Below are positions 7,349 to 14,747 of a stretch of DNA of 53,017 nucleotides, one piece after another. Position 1 is the stretch's first letter. Each line of letters starts with the position of its first letter. Source of the DNA: Bacillota bacterium (lineage in GTDB: Bacteria > Bacillota > Clostridia > Oscillospirales > Oscillospiraceae); the NCBI GenBank assembly GCA_021770445.1, contig JAETQY010000012.1:1-53017 (forward strand), given 5' to 3'. The notes under the pieces are model-generated. The model made no database searches. It was not told the origin of the DNA and saw nothing but the letters and a program-made list of their open reading frames with translations. Position numbers and translations under genes: made by a program.

Positions 7349-8485
7349 TTACACCTCTGCGTAGCCGCCCAGGAACTGGAACTGGGCGCAGCTGCGCTCC
7401 ATCTCCTCCAGGCAGGCCAACACGCTGGGGTCCTTCACACTGGCCTCCAGCTCCAGGAAGAAGATGAACTCAAAGTCGCTCCCCGCCACCGGACAGGACT
7501 CCAGCTTGGTCATGTCGATATCCAGGGCGGCCAGCTTGGACAGCACCTCATACAGGGCGCCTGGCTTGTTGTCCAGGGCAATAATCAGGCTGATTTTGTT
7601 GGCACCGGCGTAGATCACCGGGTCCTTGGCTACACAGATAAAGCGGGTGTAGTTGTTGTCGCTGTCCTGGATATTTCCGTTGACGCACTCCAGGCTGTAC
7701 AGAGCGGCACAGGGGTGGGAGGAGATGGCGGCGGCGTGGGGATTCCCGCTCTCGGCCACCAGCTTGGCGGCCAGGGCGGTGTTGCCGCATGGGATCACCT
7801 TCACGTCCTTGAGCCCGCCCAGGAACTTGGAGCACTGGCCGATGGCCTGCTCGTGGGAGTAGATCTCTGTGATGTCCTCCTGCTTCACCCCGGGCAGGGC
7901 CAGCAGCTCGTGGCGGATGCACAGGCGGGTAGACCGGACCACTGACAACTCGTGCTCCTGGAGGAGTTGGTACACCGCCCGGACGGAGCCGTTGGAGCTG
8001 TTTTCGATGGGCAGCACGCCGAACTTGCACAGCCCGGACTCCACGGCGGACACCACCGCCCCGAAGCTCTTCACATAGACGATGTTCCCCCGGGGGAGCA
8101 GGCGGTCGCAGGCCACCTGGGAGTTGGCCCCCTCCACCCCCTGGCAGGCCACCATCCCCGTCTGGGGGAAGACCTCGCTGTTGGAGGCCAGAGCGGCCTT
8201 GACGCGCTGGGCTACCTTGGTGGGGGCGGAGATCAGCTCCGCCTGCCGGGACCGGGCCAGCTCGAAGAGGGTGGAGTACAGGTGGTAGGCGTACCGCTCC
8301 TTGTCCCCGGCCTTCTGGGTCACCTTGGCCAGGATTTCCCGTTCCCGGGCCTTGTTCAGGATGGGCAGGTGGTGCTCGTTCTTGTAGGCGGCTACCTCCT
8401 CGCTGAGGGCCATGCGCTCCAGGAAGAGCGCCAACAGCTGGTCGTCTACCTCGTCGATCTTGCTGCGAATCTCAGAAAGTTCCAT
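7349..8485 (-). CDS. pheA: Bifunctional chorismate mutase / prephenate dehydratase
   Basis: Converts chorismate to prephenate and then phenylpyruvate, the committed Phe branch (378 aa). Residues 1-90 form an AroQ-type chorismate mutase helix bundle (RSKIDEVDDQLLALFLERM). Residues about 110-285 are prephenate dehydratase with PIENSSNGSV and the NNYTRF motif carrying the catalytic threonine. Residues about 295-378 are an ACT regulatory domain with NKPGALYEVL. The usual ESRP Phe-binding motif reads ESCP here, an arginine-to-cysteine change that could alter feedback inhibition. The start overlaps aroC by 14 nt. Confidence 0.92.
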   Translation of the reverse strand: MELSEIRSKIDEVDDQLLALFLERMALSEEVAAYKNEHHLPILNKAREREILAKVTQKAGDKERYAYHLYSTLFELARSRQAELISAPTKVAQRVKAALASNSEVFPQTGMVACQGVEGANSQVACDRLLPRGNIVYVKSFGAVVSAVESGLCKFGVLPIENSSNGSVRAVYQLLQEHELSVVRSTRLCIRHELLALPGVKQEDITEIYSHEQAIGQCSKFLGGLKDVKVIPCGNTALAAKLVAESGNPHAAAISSHPCAALYSLECVNGNIQDSDNNYTRFICVAKDPVIYAGANKISLIIALDNKPGALYEVLSKLAALDIDMTKLESCPVAGSDFEFIFFLELEASVKDPSVLACLEEMERSCAQFQFLGGYAEV

Positions 8486-9563
8486 GATTTCCCTCCAACA
8501 GTAAGTCTAACAGTACAGTCGCCGTCACCGCCTCCACCACCGGGACAGCCCGGTGGGCGATGCAGGGGTCGTGGCGGCCGTGAATTTGCAGTTCCGTATT
8601 TTCCATGGCGGACAGGCTGACGGTTTTCTGGGGTTTTCCGATGGACGGCGTGGGCTTGAAGGCCGCCCGCAGAATAATGGGCATTCCGGTGGTGATGCCG
8701 CCTAGGATGCCGCCGGCGTGGTTGGTGGTGGCGACGATTTTGCCGCCCTCCATGGCGAAGCGGTCATTGTTTTTAGAGCCTCTGGTGCGGGCGGCCCCGA
8801 AGCCGTCGCCAAACTCCACCCCCTTGACGGCGGGAATGCCGAAGAGCGCCGCCGCCAGGCGGTTCTCCACCCCGGCGAACATAGGGTCGCCCAGCCCGGC
8901 GGGCAGGCCGATGGCGGCGCACTCCACAATGCCCCCCACGCTGTCCAGGTCCCGCTTGGCCTTTTCAATGACGCCTTGCATAAACTCGCCATATTGATCA
9001 TTCAGGACCGGGAAGGGTTTTGTGGCAATCTCTTCAAACAACTCTGCCGTCAGATGCTCCGAAAAGGGCTCATCCCAGATGTTCCCCGCGGAGCGCAGGT
9101 GCGCCCCCACGTAGACCCCACGCCGGGACAGAATCTGCTTGGCGATCCCCCCGGCGATGCACAGAGGGGCGGTGAGCCGCCCGGAGAAGTGGCCGCCGCC
9201 CCGCATGTCGGCGTGCCCCTTCCACTTCACCCAGGCGGTGTAGTCAGCGTGGCCGGGGCGGGGCTTGTCCGCCAGCCCGTCATAGTCCTTGGAGTGCTGG
9301 TCGCTGTTGCGGATGACGGCGCACAGGGGCGCGCCACAGGTCTTGCCGTTCTCCAGACCGGAAAGGAATTCGGGTACGTCCCCCTCGTTCCGGGCGGTGG
9401 ACAGGGAATTTTTCCCCGGCCTGCGTCGGTCCAGGAATCGCTGAAGCTCCGACTGGTCGATCTCCTCCCCGGCGGGCAGGCCGTCCATGACAACCCCGAT
9501 GGCCGTCCCGTGGGACTGGCCAAAGACGGACACCTTTAAAATTTTTCCAAACTCAGAGGACAT
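8472..9563 (-). CDS. aroC: Chorismate synthase
   Basis: FMN-dependent enzyme (363 aa) that converts EPSP to chorismate, the last shared step. Visible signatures: FGQSHGTAIGVVMDGLPAG at the N-terminus, RRRPGKNSLSTARNE, the HADMRGGGHFSGRLTAPL stretch corresponding to the RGGGRSSxRET signature (this spelling is common in Clostridia), and RTRGSKNND near residue 265. The length is normal. It overlaps aroA by 11 nt upstream and pheA by 14 nt downstream, so the genes are translationally coupled. Confidence 0.94.
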   Translation of the reverse strand: MSSEFGKILKVSVFGQSHGTAIGVVMDGLPAGEEIDQSELQRFLDRRRPGKNSLSTARNEGDVPEFLSGLENGKTCGAPLCAVIRNSDQHSKDYDGLADKPRPGHADYTAWVKWKGHADMRGGGHFSGRLTAPLCIAGGIAKQILSRRGVYVGAHLRSAGNIWDEPFSEHLTAELFEEIATKPFPVLNDQYGEFMQGVIEKAKRDLDSVGGIVECAAIGLPAGLGDPMFAGVENRLAAALFGIPAVKGVEFGDGFGAARTRGSKNNDRFAMEGGKIVATTNHAGGILGGITTGMPIILRAAFKPTPSIGKPQKTVSLSAMENTELQIHGRHDPCIAHRAVPVVEAVTATVLLDLLLEGNHGTF

Positions 9564-10722
9564 CGAATTTCCCTCCCAACCGCTTGTATTCCTCCCAGAA
9601 AGTGGGGTAGGATTTTTTCACGCACTCCGCCCCCACCAGGGTGACGGGCTTTCTGCACCGGGTGGCGGCAAGCGCCGCCATCATGGCGATGCGGTGGTCG
9701 TTGCAGCAGTCCACGGTTACGCCGCCCTCCAGGCCGTCCCGGCCCGTGATCTTGAGGAAGTCCCGCCCCTCCTCCACCTGAGCGCCCAGGGCGTTCAGCG
9801 TTTTTGTCACCGAGGTCAAGCGGTCGCTCTCCTTCATCCGCAGACGGGCGGCGTTGACCAGCCGAGTGGTCCCGTCGTGAAAGGCCGCCATCAGGGCCAG
9901 GGGGGGCACCAGGTCGGGGCAGTTGGAGACGTCGATGTTCAGATTTCCGCTTCCGCGTAGCATTGTGATATGCCGCAGCACGATACGGTCCCCCTGGAAA
10001 GAGGTTTTTCTCATGTCTAACACGTGGATGTGATTTCCAATCTCGTTCGCGGCGTACCAGAACGCCGCCTGAGACCAGTCGGCCTCCAGTGCAATTACGG
10101 TTTTCTGATATTTCTGTCTGCCCGGGATGGAAAAACAGGTGTAGTCCTGATCCTCCACAACAATGCCGGACTGGCGCAGCACGTCAAGGGTCATATCCAC
10201 ATATCCACGGCTTTCCAGCGGGGAGGTGAGGATGATTCGGCTGTCTCCGTCCAGAAGGGGCAGAGCGTAGAGCAGGCCGGTAATGAACTGGCTGGAGACG
10301 TTGCCAGGGAGCCGGTATTCCCCCGGTGTCAGTTCACCCCGGACGGTGAGGACGCCGTCCTTCTGTTCGTAGAAAATACCTTTCTCGTCAAAGATGTCGA
10401 AATAGGGCTGCTGGGGCCGCTCCATCAACCGCCCCTGGCCGGTGAAAATACCGCCGCCCCGGAGCGCCAGCGCCACAGGAATGAGAAAGCGTAAGGTAGA
10501 CCCGGATTCGCCACAGTCTAACAAGGGTAGACCGTGTCCCGCCGCTTTCAGGGCGGCGGTGCAGCGGCTGGTTGCCACGAGGTCCTGAGACCAATCCGGC
10601 CGGTCTGTCAACCCTGAGCTCCCCGACAACAGCTCGGAAAGAATCGCCCGGTGGACCATGGACTTGCTGGGGGGCGGGGTGACGGCCCCCTCCAGGGGGC
10701 CAGGGGTGATGCGGATATCCAT
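9553..10722 (-). CDS. aroA: 3-phosphoshikimate 1-carboxyvinyltransferase (EPSP synthase)
   Basis: Joins shikimate-3-phosphate and PEP to give EPSP. Motifs: PPSKSMVHRAIL (lysine and serine of the active site), LDCGESGSTLRFLIP where the classic enzymes have GNAGTAxR, NVSSQFITGLL, NCPDLVPPLALMAAF with the catalytic aspartate, and RMKESDR. At 389 aa it is shorter than the usual 425-440. The start ATG 10722 has TGGAG 7 nt upstream and gives the family-typical N-terminus MDIRITPGPLEG; the longer frame overlaps aroB. The altered PEP/glyphosate loop places it in a divergent class; herbicide sensitivity cannot be read from sequence alone. Confidence 0.92.
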   Translation of the reverse strand: MDIRITPGPLEGAVTPPPSKSMVHRAILSELLSGSSGLTDRPDWSQDLVATSRCTAALKAAGHGLPLLDCGESGSTLRFLIPVALALRGGGIFTGQGRLMERPQQPYFDIFDEKGIFYEQKDGVLTVRGELTPGEYRLPGNVSSQFITGLLYALPLLDGDSRIILTSPLESRGYVDMTLDVLRQSGIVVEDQDYTCFSIPGRQKYQKTVIALEADWSQAAFWYAANEIGNHIHVLDMRKTSFQGDRIVLRHITMLRGSGNLNIDVSNCPDLVPPLALMAAFHDGTTRLVNAARLRMKESDRLTSVTKTLNALGAQVEEGRDFLKITGRDGLEGGVTVDCCNDHRIAMMAALAATRCRKPVTLVGAECVKKSYPTFWEEYKRLGGKFDVL

Positions 10723-10726
10723 ACGG

Positions 10727-11788
10727 TCACTCCACCCCCGCGCGAATGATAGCTTCCAGCTCCGAAACATGGATTTTTTTCAGCTCACAGTGCCCAATTC
10801 GTTTTGGCACCACGATGGTGATGCTGTCTCCCGCCCGCTTCTTGTCGGACAGGGCGGCCAGAGCCAGAGCCCGGGCCTCAAAGCCGGTCCGGACGGGCAG
10901 GCGGTTTTTCTCCAGGCAGGCGGCGATCCGGTCCGCGGCGGGCCCGTCGGTCCAGCCCAGCTTTTCCGCTGCCCGAGCGATCACAGCCAGCCCCGCCGCC
11001 ACGGCGTGGCCGTGGGGGATGGTAAAATTGCTGCACTTCTCAATGGCGTGGCCCACGGTGTGGCCCAGGTTGAGCAGCTTCCGCTCCCCCTGCTCCTTCT
11101 CGTCCCGCTCCACTACCCCGGCCTTGAAGGCCACGCACCGGGCGATCACTTCCTCCGGGGCGGCGGTGAGGGCGCCGTCCTCAAAGAGGGCGAACAGGCT
11201 CTCGTCGCACAGCACCCCCGTCTTGATGGCCTCGGCGGCCCCGTCGGCAAAGACGTCGGGGAGAAGGGTTTTCAGACAGCTTGTGTCACACAGGACGGCG
11301 GCGGGCTGCATGAAGGCCCCGGCCAGGTTCTTCCCGGCCCGCAGGTCGATGGCCGTCTTGCCCCCCACGGAGGAGTCCACCGCCGCCAGCAGGGTGGTGG
11401 GCAGCTGGACGTAGCGTACCCCCCGCAGGTAGAGGGAGGCGGCCAGCCCCGCCATATCCCCGGTGACGCCGCCACCCAGCGCGGCCACGCAGTCGGTGCG
11501 GGTGAGGTGCTCCTCCGCCAGAAACTCCAGGATATTGGACAGAGTGTCAAAGTTCTTGCTTCCCTCCCCGGCGGGAAAGACATAGGCGCTGACCTGGTAC
11601 CCCGCCTCCAAAAGGGAGCTTTTCACCGCCTCCAGATACAGCGGGGCTACGCTGCTGTCGGTCACCACCGCCATATGGCACAGGGGGACCACTTCCTTCA
11701 GCCGCCGGCCGCACTCCGCCAACAGGCCGGGGCCGATGGTCACATCGTACTCGGGGACGGTGCGGACATGGATGGTTTGAATGGACAT
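10727..11788 (-). CDS. aroB: 3-dehydroquinate synthase
   Basis: NAD- and metal-dependent cyclisation of DAHP to 3-dehydroquinate, step 2 (353 aa). Seen: GAALGGGVTGDMAGLAA-type glycine-rich NAD site (as ALGGGVTGDMAGLAASLYLR), PTTLLAAVDSSVGGKTAID, and zinc ligands E in GAAEAIKTG, H in LNLGHTVGHAIE and IPHGHAV. All three metal ligands are present. An SD AAGGAG lies 8 nt before the ATG. It is separated from tyrA by 74 nt carrying a palindromic repeat and from aroA by 4 nt. Confidence 0.94.
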   Translation of the reverse strand: MSIQTIHVRTVPEYDVTIGPGLLAECGRRLKEVVPLCHMAVVTDSSVAPLYLEAVKSSLLEAGYQVSAYVFPAGEGSKNFDTLSNILEFLAEEHLTRTDCVAALGGGVTGDMAGLAASLYLRGVRYVQLPTTLLAAVDSSVGGKTAIDLRAGKNLAGAFMQPAAVLCDTSCLKTLLPDVFADGAAEAIKTGVLCDESLFALFEDGALTAAPEEVIARCVAFKAGVVERDEKEQGERKLLNLGHTVGHAIEKCSNFTIPHGHAVAAGLAVIARAAEKLGWTDGPAADRIAACLEKNRLPVRTGFEARALALAALSDKKRAGDSITIVVPKRIGHCELKKIHVSELEAIIRAGVE

Positions 11789-11810
11789 AATATTAACTCC
11801 TTAACAGGCA

Positions 11811-11857
11811 AAGTTCTTTTTTCGGTTCCTTTTTTCTTTCAAGAAAAAAGGAACAAT
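11811..11857. repeat. Palindromic repeat, copy 1 (tyrA-aroB gap)
   Basis: AAGTTCTTTTTTCGG is followed by a perfect 14-bp inverted repeat GTTCCTTTTTTCTT (11825-11838) with 11841-11854 and a 2-nt loop. A nearly identical element occurs at 17567-17609. It sits inside the aro operon, where it could act as an mRNA hairpin or weak terminator modulating distal gene expression. Confidence 0.75.
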
Positions 11858-11862
11858 CGTCC

Positions 11863-12699
11863 TCAATTCCCGCCGGCGGCGGCCTTCAGCTCCCGGCCCT
11901 CCTTGAGCAGGTCGTGGAGCCGTCCGGCGTCCCGGCCTTCCAGGGCGGAGCGGTACTCCTCCAGGTGGCCGATGAGGACCTCCAGCTCGTGGGTGAGGAA
12001 GTCGGCGTCGTCCAAAAACAGCTCAGTCCACATGTCCTCGTCCAGCCGGGCCACCCGGGTCATATCCTTAAAGCTGCCGGCGGAGAAGCCCCGGCGGCGC
12101 TGGGCCTCGGGGGACTTCACATAGGCGCTGGACACGATGTGGGCCAGCTGGGAGGTAAAGGCGATGATCCGGTCGTGCTCCTCAGGCTGAGAGAAAGTGA
12201 GCTTGGCGAAGCCCACGTCCAGAAAGAAGGCCTGCAAGGTCTCCAGCAGCTTCATGTCGGTGCGCTTGTCCGGGGTGAGGATCATGGAAGCCCCCACATA
12301 CAGGTCCTCGGTGGAGGAGGTAAAGCCGCCCCGCTCCCGGCCGGCCATGGGGTGGCCGCCGATGTAGGCGAAGCCCTGCTCCTCGGCGAGGGGGGCGATC
12401 TGCTCCGCCACCACCCGCTTGACGCCGCACAGGTCCACCAAAATGGCGGACTTGCCGATCTGCGGGGCGTGCTCCCGTACCCAGTCCACGGCGGCCCGGG
12501 GCCGGATGGCCACCAGCACCAGATCGCACCGGGGCAGGGTCTCCTCGTCCAGCGGGCCGTCGATGGCCCCGCACATCCGGGCTAACATCATGGTCTCCTG
12601 GTCCAGGTCGATGCCGTAGACGGTGTGGCCAGTACGATTTTTTACGCTCTTGGCCATGGACCCGCCTATCAGCCCTAAGCCGACGATGCCTACCTTCAT
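11863..12699 (-). CDS. tyrA: Prephenate dehydrogenase
   Basis: NAD-dependent oxidative decarboxylation of prephenate to 4-hydroxyphenylpyruvate, the Tyr branch (278 aa). The N-terminal Rossmann motif is [16 protein letters not shown]. Further along are [21 protein letters not shown] with the conserved catalytic histidine and substrate arginine, a TPD segment, and [20 protein letters not shown] with the second key histidine. It lacks an ACT domain, so Tyr feedback, if any, must act elsewhere. It overlaps the DAHP synthase gene by 4 nt (ATGA). Confidence 0.93.
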   Translation of the reverse strand: MKVGIVGLGLIGGSMAKSVKNRTGHTVYGIDLDQETMMLARMCGAIDGPLDEETLPRCDLVLVAIRPRAAVDWVREHAPQIGKSAILVDLCGVKRVVAEQIAPLAEEQGFAYIGGHPMAGRERGGFTSSTEDLYVGASMILTPDKRTDMKLLETLQAFFLDVGFAKLTFSQPEEHDRIIAFTSQLAHIVSSAYVKSPEAQRRRGFSAGSFKDMTRVARLDEDMWTELFLDDADFLTHELEVLIGHLEEYRSALEGRDAGRLHDLLKEGRELKAAAGGN

Positions 12700-13715
12700 G
12701 CCTGCCCCTCCATCCCCTTGATGGTGTCGTGGAGGGTCAGCAGCTTTTTAGCCAGAGGATCGAAGGCCTCGGGCTTCAGGGACTGGGGCCCGTCGCACAG
12801 GGCGTGGGCGGGGTCGTTGTGGACCTCGATCTGGAGGCCGTCCGCCCCGGCGGCCACCGCCGCCATAGCCAGGGGCTCCACCAGCCAGTATTTGCCGGTG
12901 GCGTGGCTGGGGTCCACAATGATGGGCAGGTGGGTCAGCTTGCGCAGCACCGGGACGGCCGCCAGGTCCAGGGTGTTGCGGGTGTAGCTCTCAAAGGTGC
13001 GGACGCCACGCTCGCAGAGGATGACGTTCTCGTTGCCCCCGGCCATGACGTACTCGGCGCTCATCAGCCACTCCTCGTAGGTGGCGGACATGCCCCGCTT
13101 GATCATGACGGGCTTGTCCTGATGACCCACGGCCTTCAAAAGGTCGAAGTTCTGCATGTTCCGCGCGCCGATTTGGATCACGTCCACGTCCTTGAACAGG
13201 GGAAGGTGGGTGACGTCCATCAGCTCGGTGACAATGGGCAGGCCGGTCTCTGCCCGGGCGGCCTTCAAATACTCCAGGCCCTTTTCCCCCAGCCCCTGGA
13301 AGGCATAGGGGGAGGTGCGGGGCTTGAAGGCGCCCCCCCGGAGCATGGTGGCCCCGCTGGCCTTGACCGCCCTGGCGATGGCCACCACCTGGTCCTCGCT
13401 CTCCACTGAGCAGGGGCCGGCCATAATGGTGAGATTGCCGCCGCCGATCTGGGTATTGCCCACCTTGACGATGGTGTCCTCGGGGTGGAATTTCCGGTTG
13501 GCGTTCTTGTAGGGCTCCTGGACCCGCTTCACGTCCTCCACGATGTCTAGGGCGGCGATCAGGTCGATGTCCAGCTTGGAGGTGTCTCCCACCAGGCCTA
13601 AGACCGTGTTGGCCTCGCCGATGCTGGTGTGGATGGTGATGCCCTTCTCCTGGAGCCAGGAGATCAGGCTCTCCAGCTGGTCGGGGTTGTGGTCGTGCTT
13701 TAAAATGACTATCAT
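12696..13715 (-). CDS. aroF: 3-deoxy-7-phosphoheptulonate (DAHP) synthase, type I beta
   Basis: Condenses PEP and erythrose-4-phosphate, the entry step of the pathway (339 aa). An N-terminal ferredoxin-like domain (residues 1 to about 75, starting [15 protein letters not shown]) is typical of the clostridial/Thermotoga type, where it mediates feedback by Tyr or Phe. The TIM barrel carries [46 protein letters not shown] and [12 protein letters not shown]. An SD AGGAGG is 8 nt upstream. It is the first structural gene after the leader peptide, terminator and competing pairing at 13752-13907, so control at this point would set the whole operon. Confidence 0.93.
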   Translation of the reverse strand: MIVILKHDHNPDQLESLISWLQEKGITIHTSIGEANTVLGLVGDTSKLDIDLIAALDIVEDVKRVQEPYKNANRKFHPEDTIVKVGNTQIGGGNLTIMAGPCSVESEDQVVAIARAVKASGATMLRGGAFKPRTSPYAFQGLGEKGLEYLKAARAETGLPIVTELMDVTHLPLFKDVDVIQIGARNMQNFDLLKAVGHQDKPVMIKRGMSATYEEWLMSAEYVMAGGNENVILCERGVRTFESYTRNTLDLAAVPVLRKLTHLPIIVDPSHATGKYWLVEPLAMAAVAAGADGLQIEVHNDPAHALCDGPQSLKPEAFDPLAKKLLTLHDTIKGMEGQA

Positions 13716-13744
13716 AGCGGTGTCCTCCTAAAATAAAATGGTAC

Positions 13745-13775
13745 AAAAAAGCCCGCGGCCGGTCTGGCCGCGGGT
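13745..13775 (-). terminator. Attenuator terminator in the aro leader
   Basis: On the minus strand CCCGCGGCC (complement of 13766-13774), a 5-nt loop and GGCCGCGGG (complement of 13752-13760) are followed by six T residues (13745-13750). It lies between the leader peptide and the DAHP synthase gene, 30 nt before its ATG, so it must be read through for operon expression. The left arm and loop can pair instead with 13827-13835. Confidence 0.85.
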
Positions 13776-13835
13776 CATCATGTACGGATGGTTTCTGCAA
13801 AACCAAGATTACACGCCCACATTTTTGGCCAAACC
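13761..13835 (-). promoter_or_regulatory. Candidate antiterminator pairing of the aro leader
   Basis: RNA from the complement of 13827-13835 (GGUUUGGCC, inside leader-peptide codons 24-27) can pair over 9 bp, with one G-U, with GGCCAGACC (complement of 13761-13769). The partner covers the inner left arm and loop of the terminator, so the two structures exclude each other. A separate 9-bp hairpin lies further 5' in the leader ORF (GCUUUACCU with AGGUAAGGC). Found by eye; energies were not computed. Confidence 0.55.
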
Positions 13836-13907
13836 ACAACAAGCCTTACCTCCAAAGCAGGTAAAGCTGAAAAAGTAGCAATAAAAGCTGCGGCTGGCGG
13901 TGGTCAT
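13809..13907 (-). CDS. Phe/Tyr-rich leader peptide of the aro operon
   Basis: A 32-codon ORF from ATG 13907 to TAA 13809, too short for standard gene calling. Codons 8-18 read F-Y-C-Y-F-F-S-F-T-C-F: five Phe and two Tyr in eleven codons. A good SD (GGGAGG) lies 9 nt upstream. A terminator and a competing pairing follow, ahead of the DAHP synthase gene. This is the arrangement of pheL-type attenuators: low charged tRNA-Phe or tRNA-Tyr would stall the ribosome in the run and leave the antiterminator strand free. Function is inferred, but the residue bias matches the two amino acids the operon makes. Two further Cys codon clusters (Cys10, Cys17, Cys23-24) are unexplained. Confidence 0.75.
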   Translation of the reverse strand: MTTASRSFYCYFFSFTCFGGKACCGLAKNVGV

Positions 13908-13942
13908 AGGGCGTGTTCCTCCCGGTTGAAGAAGTTGTAAAC

Positions 13943-13978
13943 AGCATACCACTTTGCCGGGGAAAAGTGAACCGGCAA
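13943..13978 (-). promoter_or_regulatory. Promoter and possible operator of the aro operon
   Basis: TTCACT (complement of 13966-13971) and TATGCT (complement of 13943-13948) are spaced 17 nt, about 35 nt upstream of the leader ATG. An inverted repeat TTGCCGG (13954-13960) with CCGGCAA (13972-13978) brackets the -35, so a repressor could act here as well. Both hexamers match only 4 of 6. Confidence 0.45.
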
Positions 13979-14155
13979 AACGCAAAAATTATGGAGAGCT
14001 GAACCGGATTTTTATGTAAAATATGACGGAAGCTAAGTCCTTTTATCTTTCGTGTTGATAGACACCTATAAATTATTCTCATCGTCGAAATGACTGAATG
14101 GGCAGCTATTCAACATGGATGACTGCCCGCAAAAAATTTGTATAACTGCTCAAAA

Positions 14156-14551
14156 TCAAGCCTCTTCTGTTTTAACAGTGGCAAATCCATTTTTCATATA
14201 CATTTTAATTGCTCCTTGATTCCAATCCGCAACATGCAGAACGATTGGAGAAATGTTGTTACTTTGCATGTAAGAAATAGCAGACTGCAATAACGCTTCT
14301 CCGTAACCCACCCTTTGAAAGCTTTTTTCCACAATCAAATCATCTATTTCATTGCCATATATGGCAACCGACCCAATTAATTTTCCATCAACTTCTAAGA
14401 TGTATATTTTATCTTTTTTGCGTTCCAATTCTTCTTTGCTGTCACAACAATCTACCGGAAATCGCTGCAAAGCTGTTCTCATGTCACGAAAGCATTCCTC
14501 ATAAATCCTCTTATATTCTTCATAATCAAAAGCTGAATATGCGATTAGCAA
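14156..14551 (-). CDS. GNAT family N-acetyltransferase
   Basis: Acetyl-CoA-dependent acetyltransferase fold (131 aa). Seen: a central beta strand region KIYILEVDGKLIGSVAIYG, the acetyl-CoA-binding V-x-x-x-x-Q-R-x-G-x-G-x-A loop as KSFQRVGYGEALLQSAI near residue 78, and a NQGAIKMYMKNGF motif near the end. The substrate is unknown. The best start is TTG 14551 without a visible SD, and a stop lies just upstream, so the N-terminus is uncertain. The gene is clearly AT-rich compared with its neighbours, suggesting recent acquisition. No terminator is evident in 13980-14155. Confidence 0.7.
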   Translation of the reverse strand: MLIAYSAFDYEEYKRIYEECFRDMRTALQRFPVDCCDSKEELERKKDKIYILEVDGKLIGSVAIYGNEIDDLIVEKSFQRVGYGEALLQSAISYMQSNNISPIVLHVADWNQGAIKMYMKNGFATVKTEEA

Positions 14552-14605
14552 AATCGCCGGCGTTTAGATTCATCAACACGAAAAAAAGACAAGTCCGCAG
14601 CCCGC

Positions 14606-14634
14606 TTGACAAAATTTCCTGGCTCTGCTATCAT
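14606..14634 (+). promoter_or_regulatory. Promoter of the MATE leader RNA
   Basis: A perfect TTGACA (14606-14611), 17-nt spacer and TATCAT (14629-14634) initiate a leader of about 110 nt before the MATE ATG. Confidence 0.7.
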
Positions 14635-14649
14635 AGGAAAAAATCAATA

Positions 14650-14730
14650 GATTACCGCCGGGTAACCTGGTCAACGTCTTTGCCGCTCCATAGGCCGTAG
14701 AAGGAGCGGCCGGGGGCGTTTATTTTTTTG
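14650..14730 (+). promoter_or_regulatory. Candidate guanidine-IV (mepA)-type riboswitch with terminator
   Basis: After the promoter comes a small hairpin CCGGG-TAA-CCTGG (14658-14670) and then a 17-bp stem with one bulged C: 14673-14689 pairs with 14703-14720, followed by TATTTTTTTG. A terminator in the leader of a MATE exporter implies conditional readthrough. Guanidine-IV (mepA motif) RNAs are compact, sit upstream of MepA-like MATE genes in Clostridia and act through termination; the context and a short loop-rich 5' hairpin fit. I cannot verify the consensus from memory, so the ligand is a hypothesis. The terminator itself is clear. Confidence 0.5.
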
Positions 14731-14747
14731 TTTTGGAGGTTGTTTCC

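Noticed and set aside
13716..13907. T-box riboswitch upstream of the aro operon
   Set aside because: No GGGTGGNACCGCG T-box sequence or specifier loop is seen; the leader is short and carries a translated Phe/Tyr ORF instead.
13846..14082. 78-codon minus-strand frame overlapping the aro leader
   Set aside because: It overlaps the leader peptide, promoter and operator in another frame, lacks an SD, and its Leu-rich end is a frame-shifted reading of the Phe/Tyr codons.
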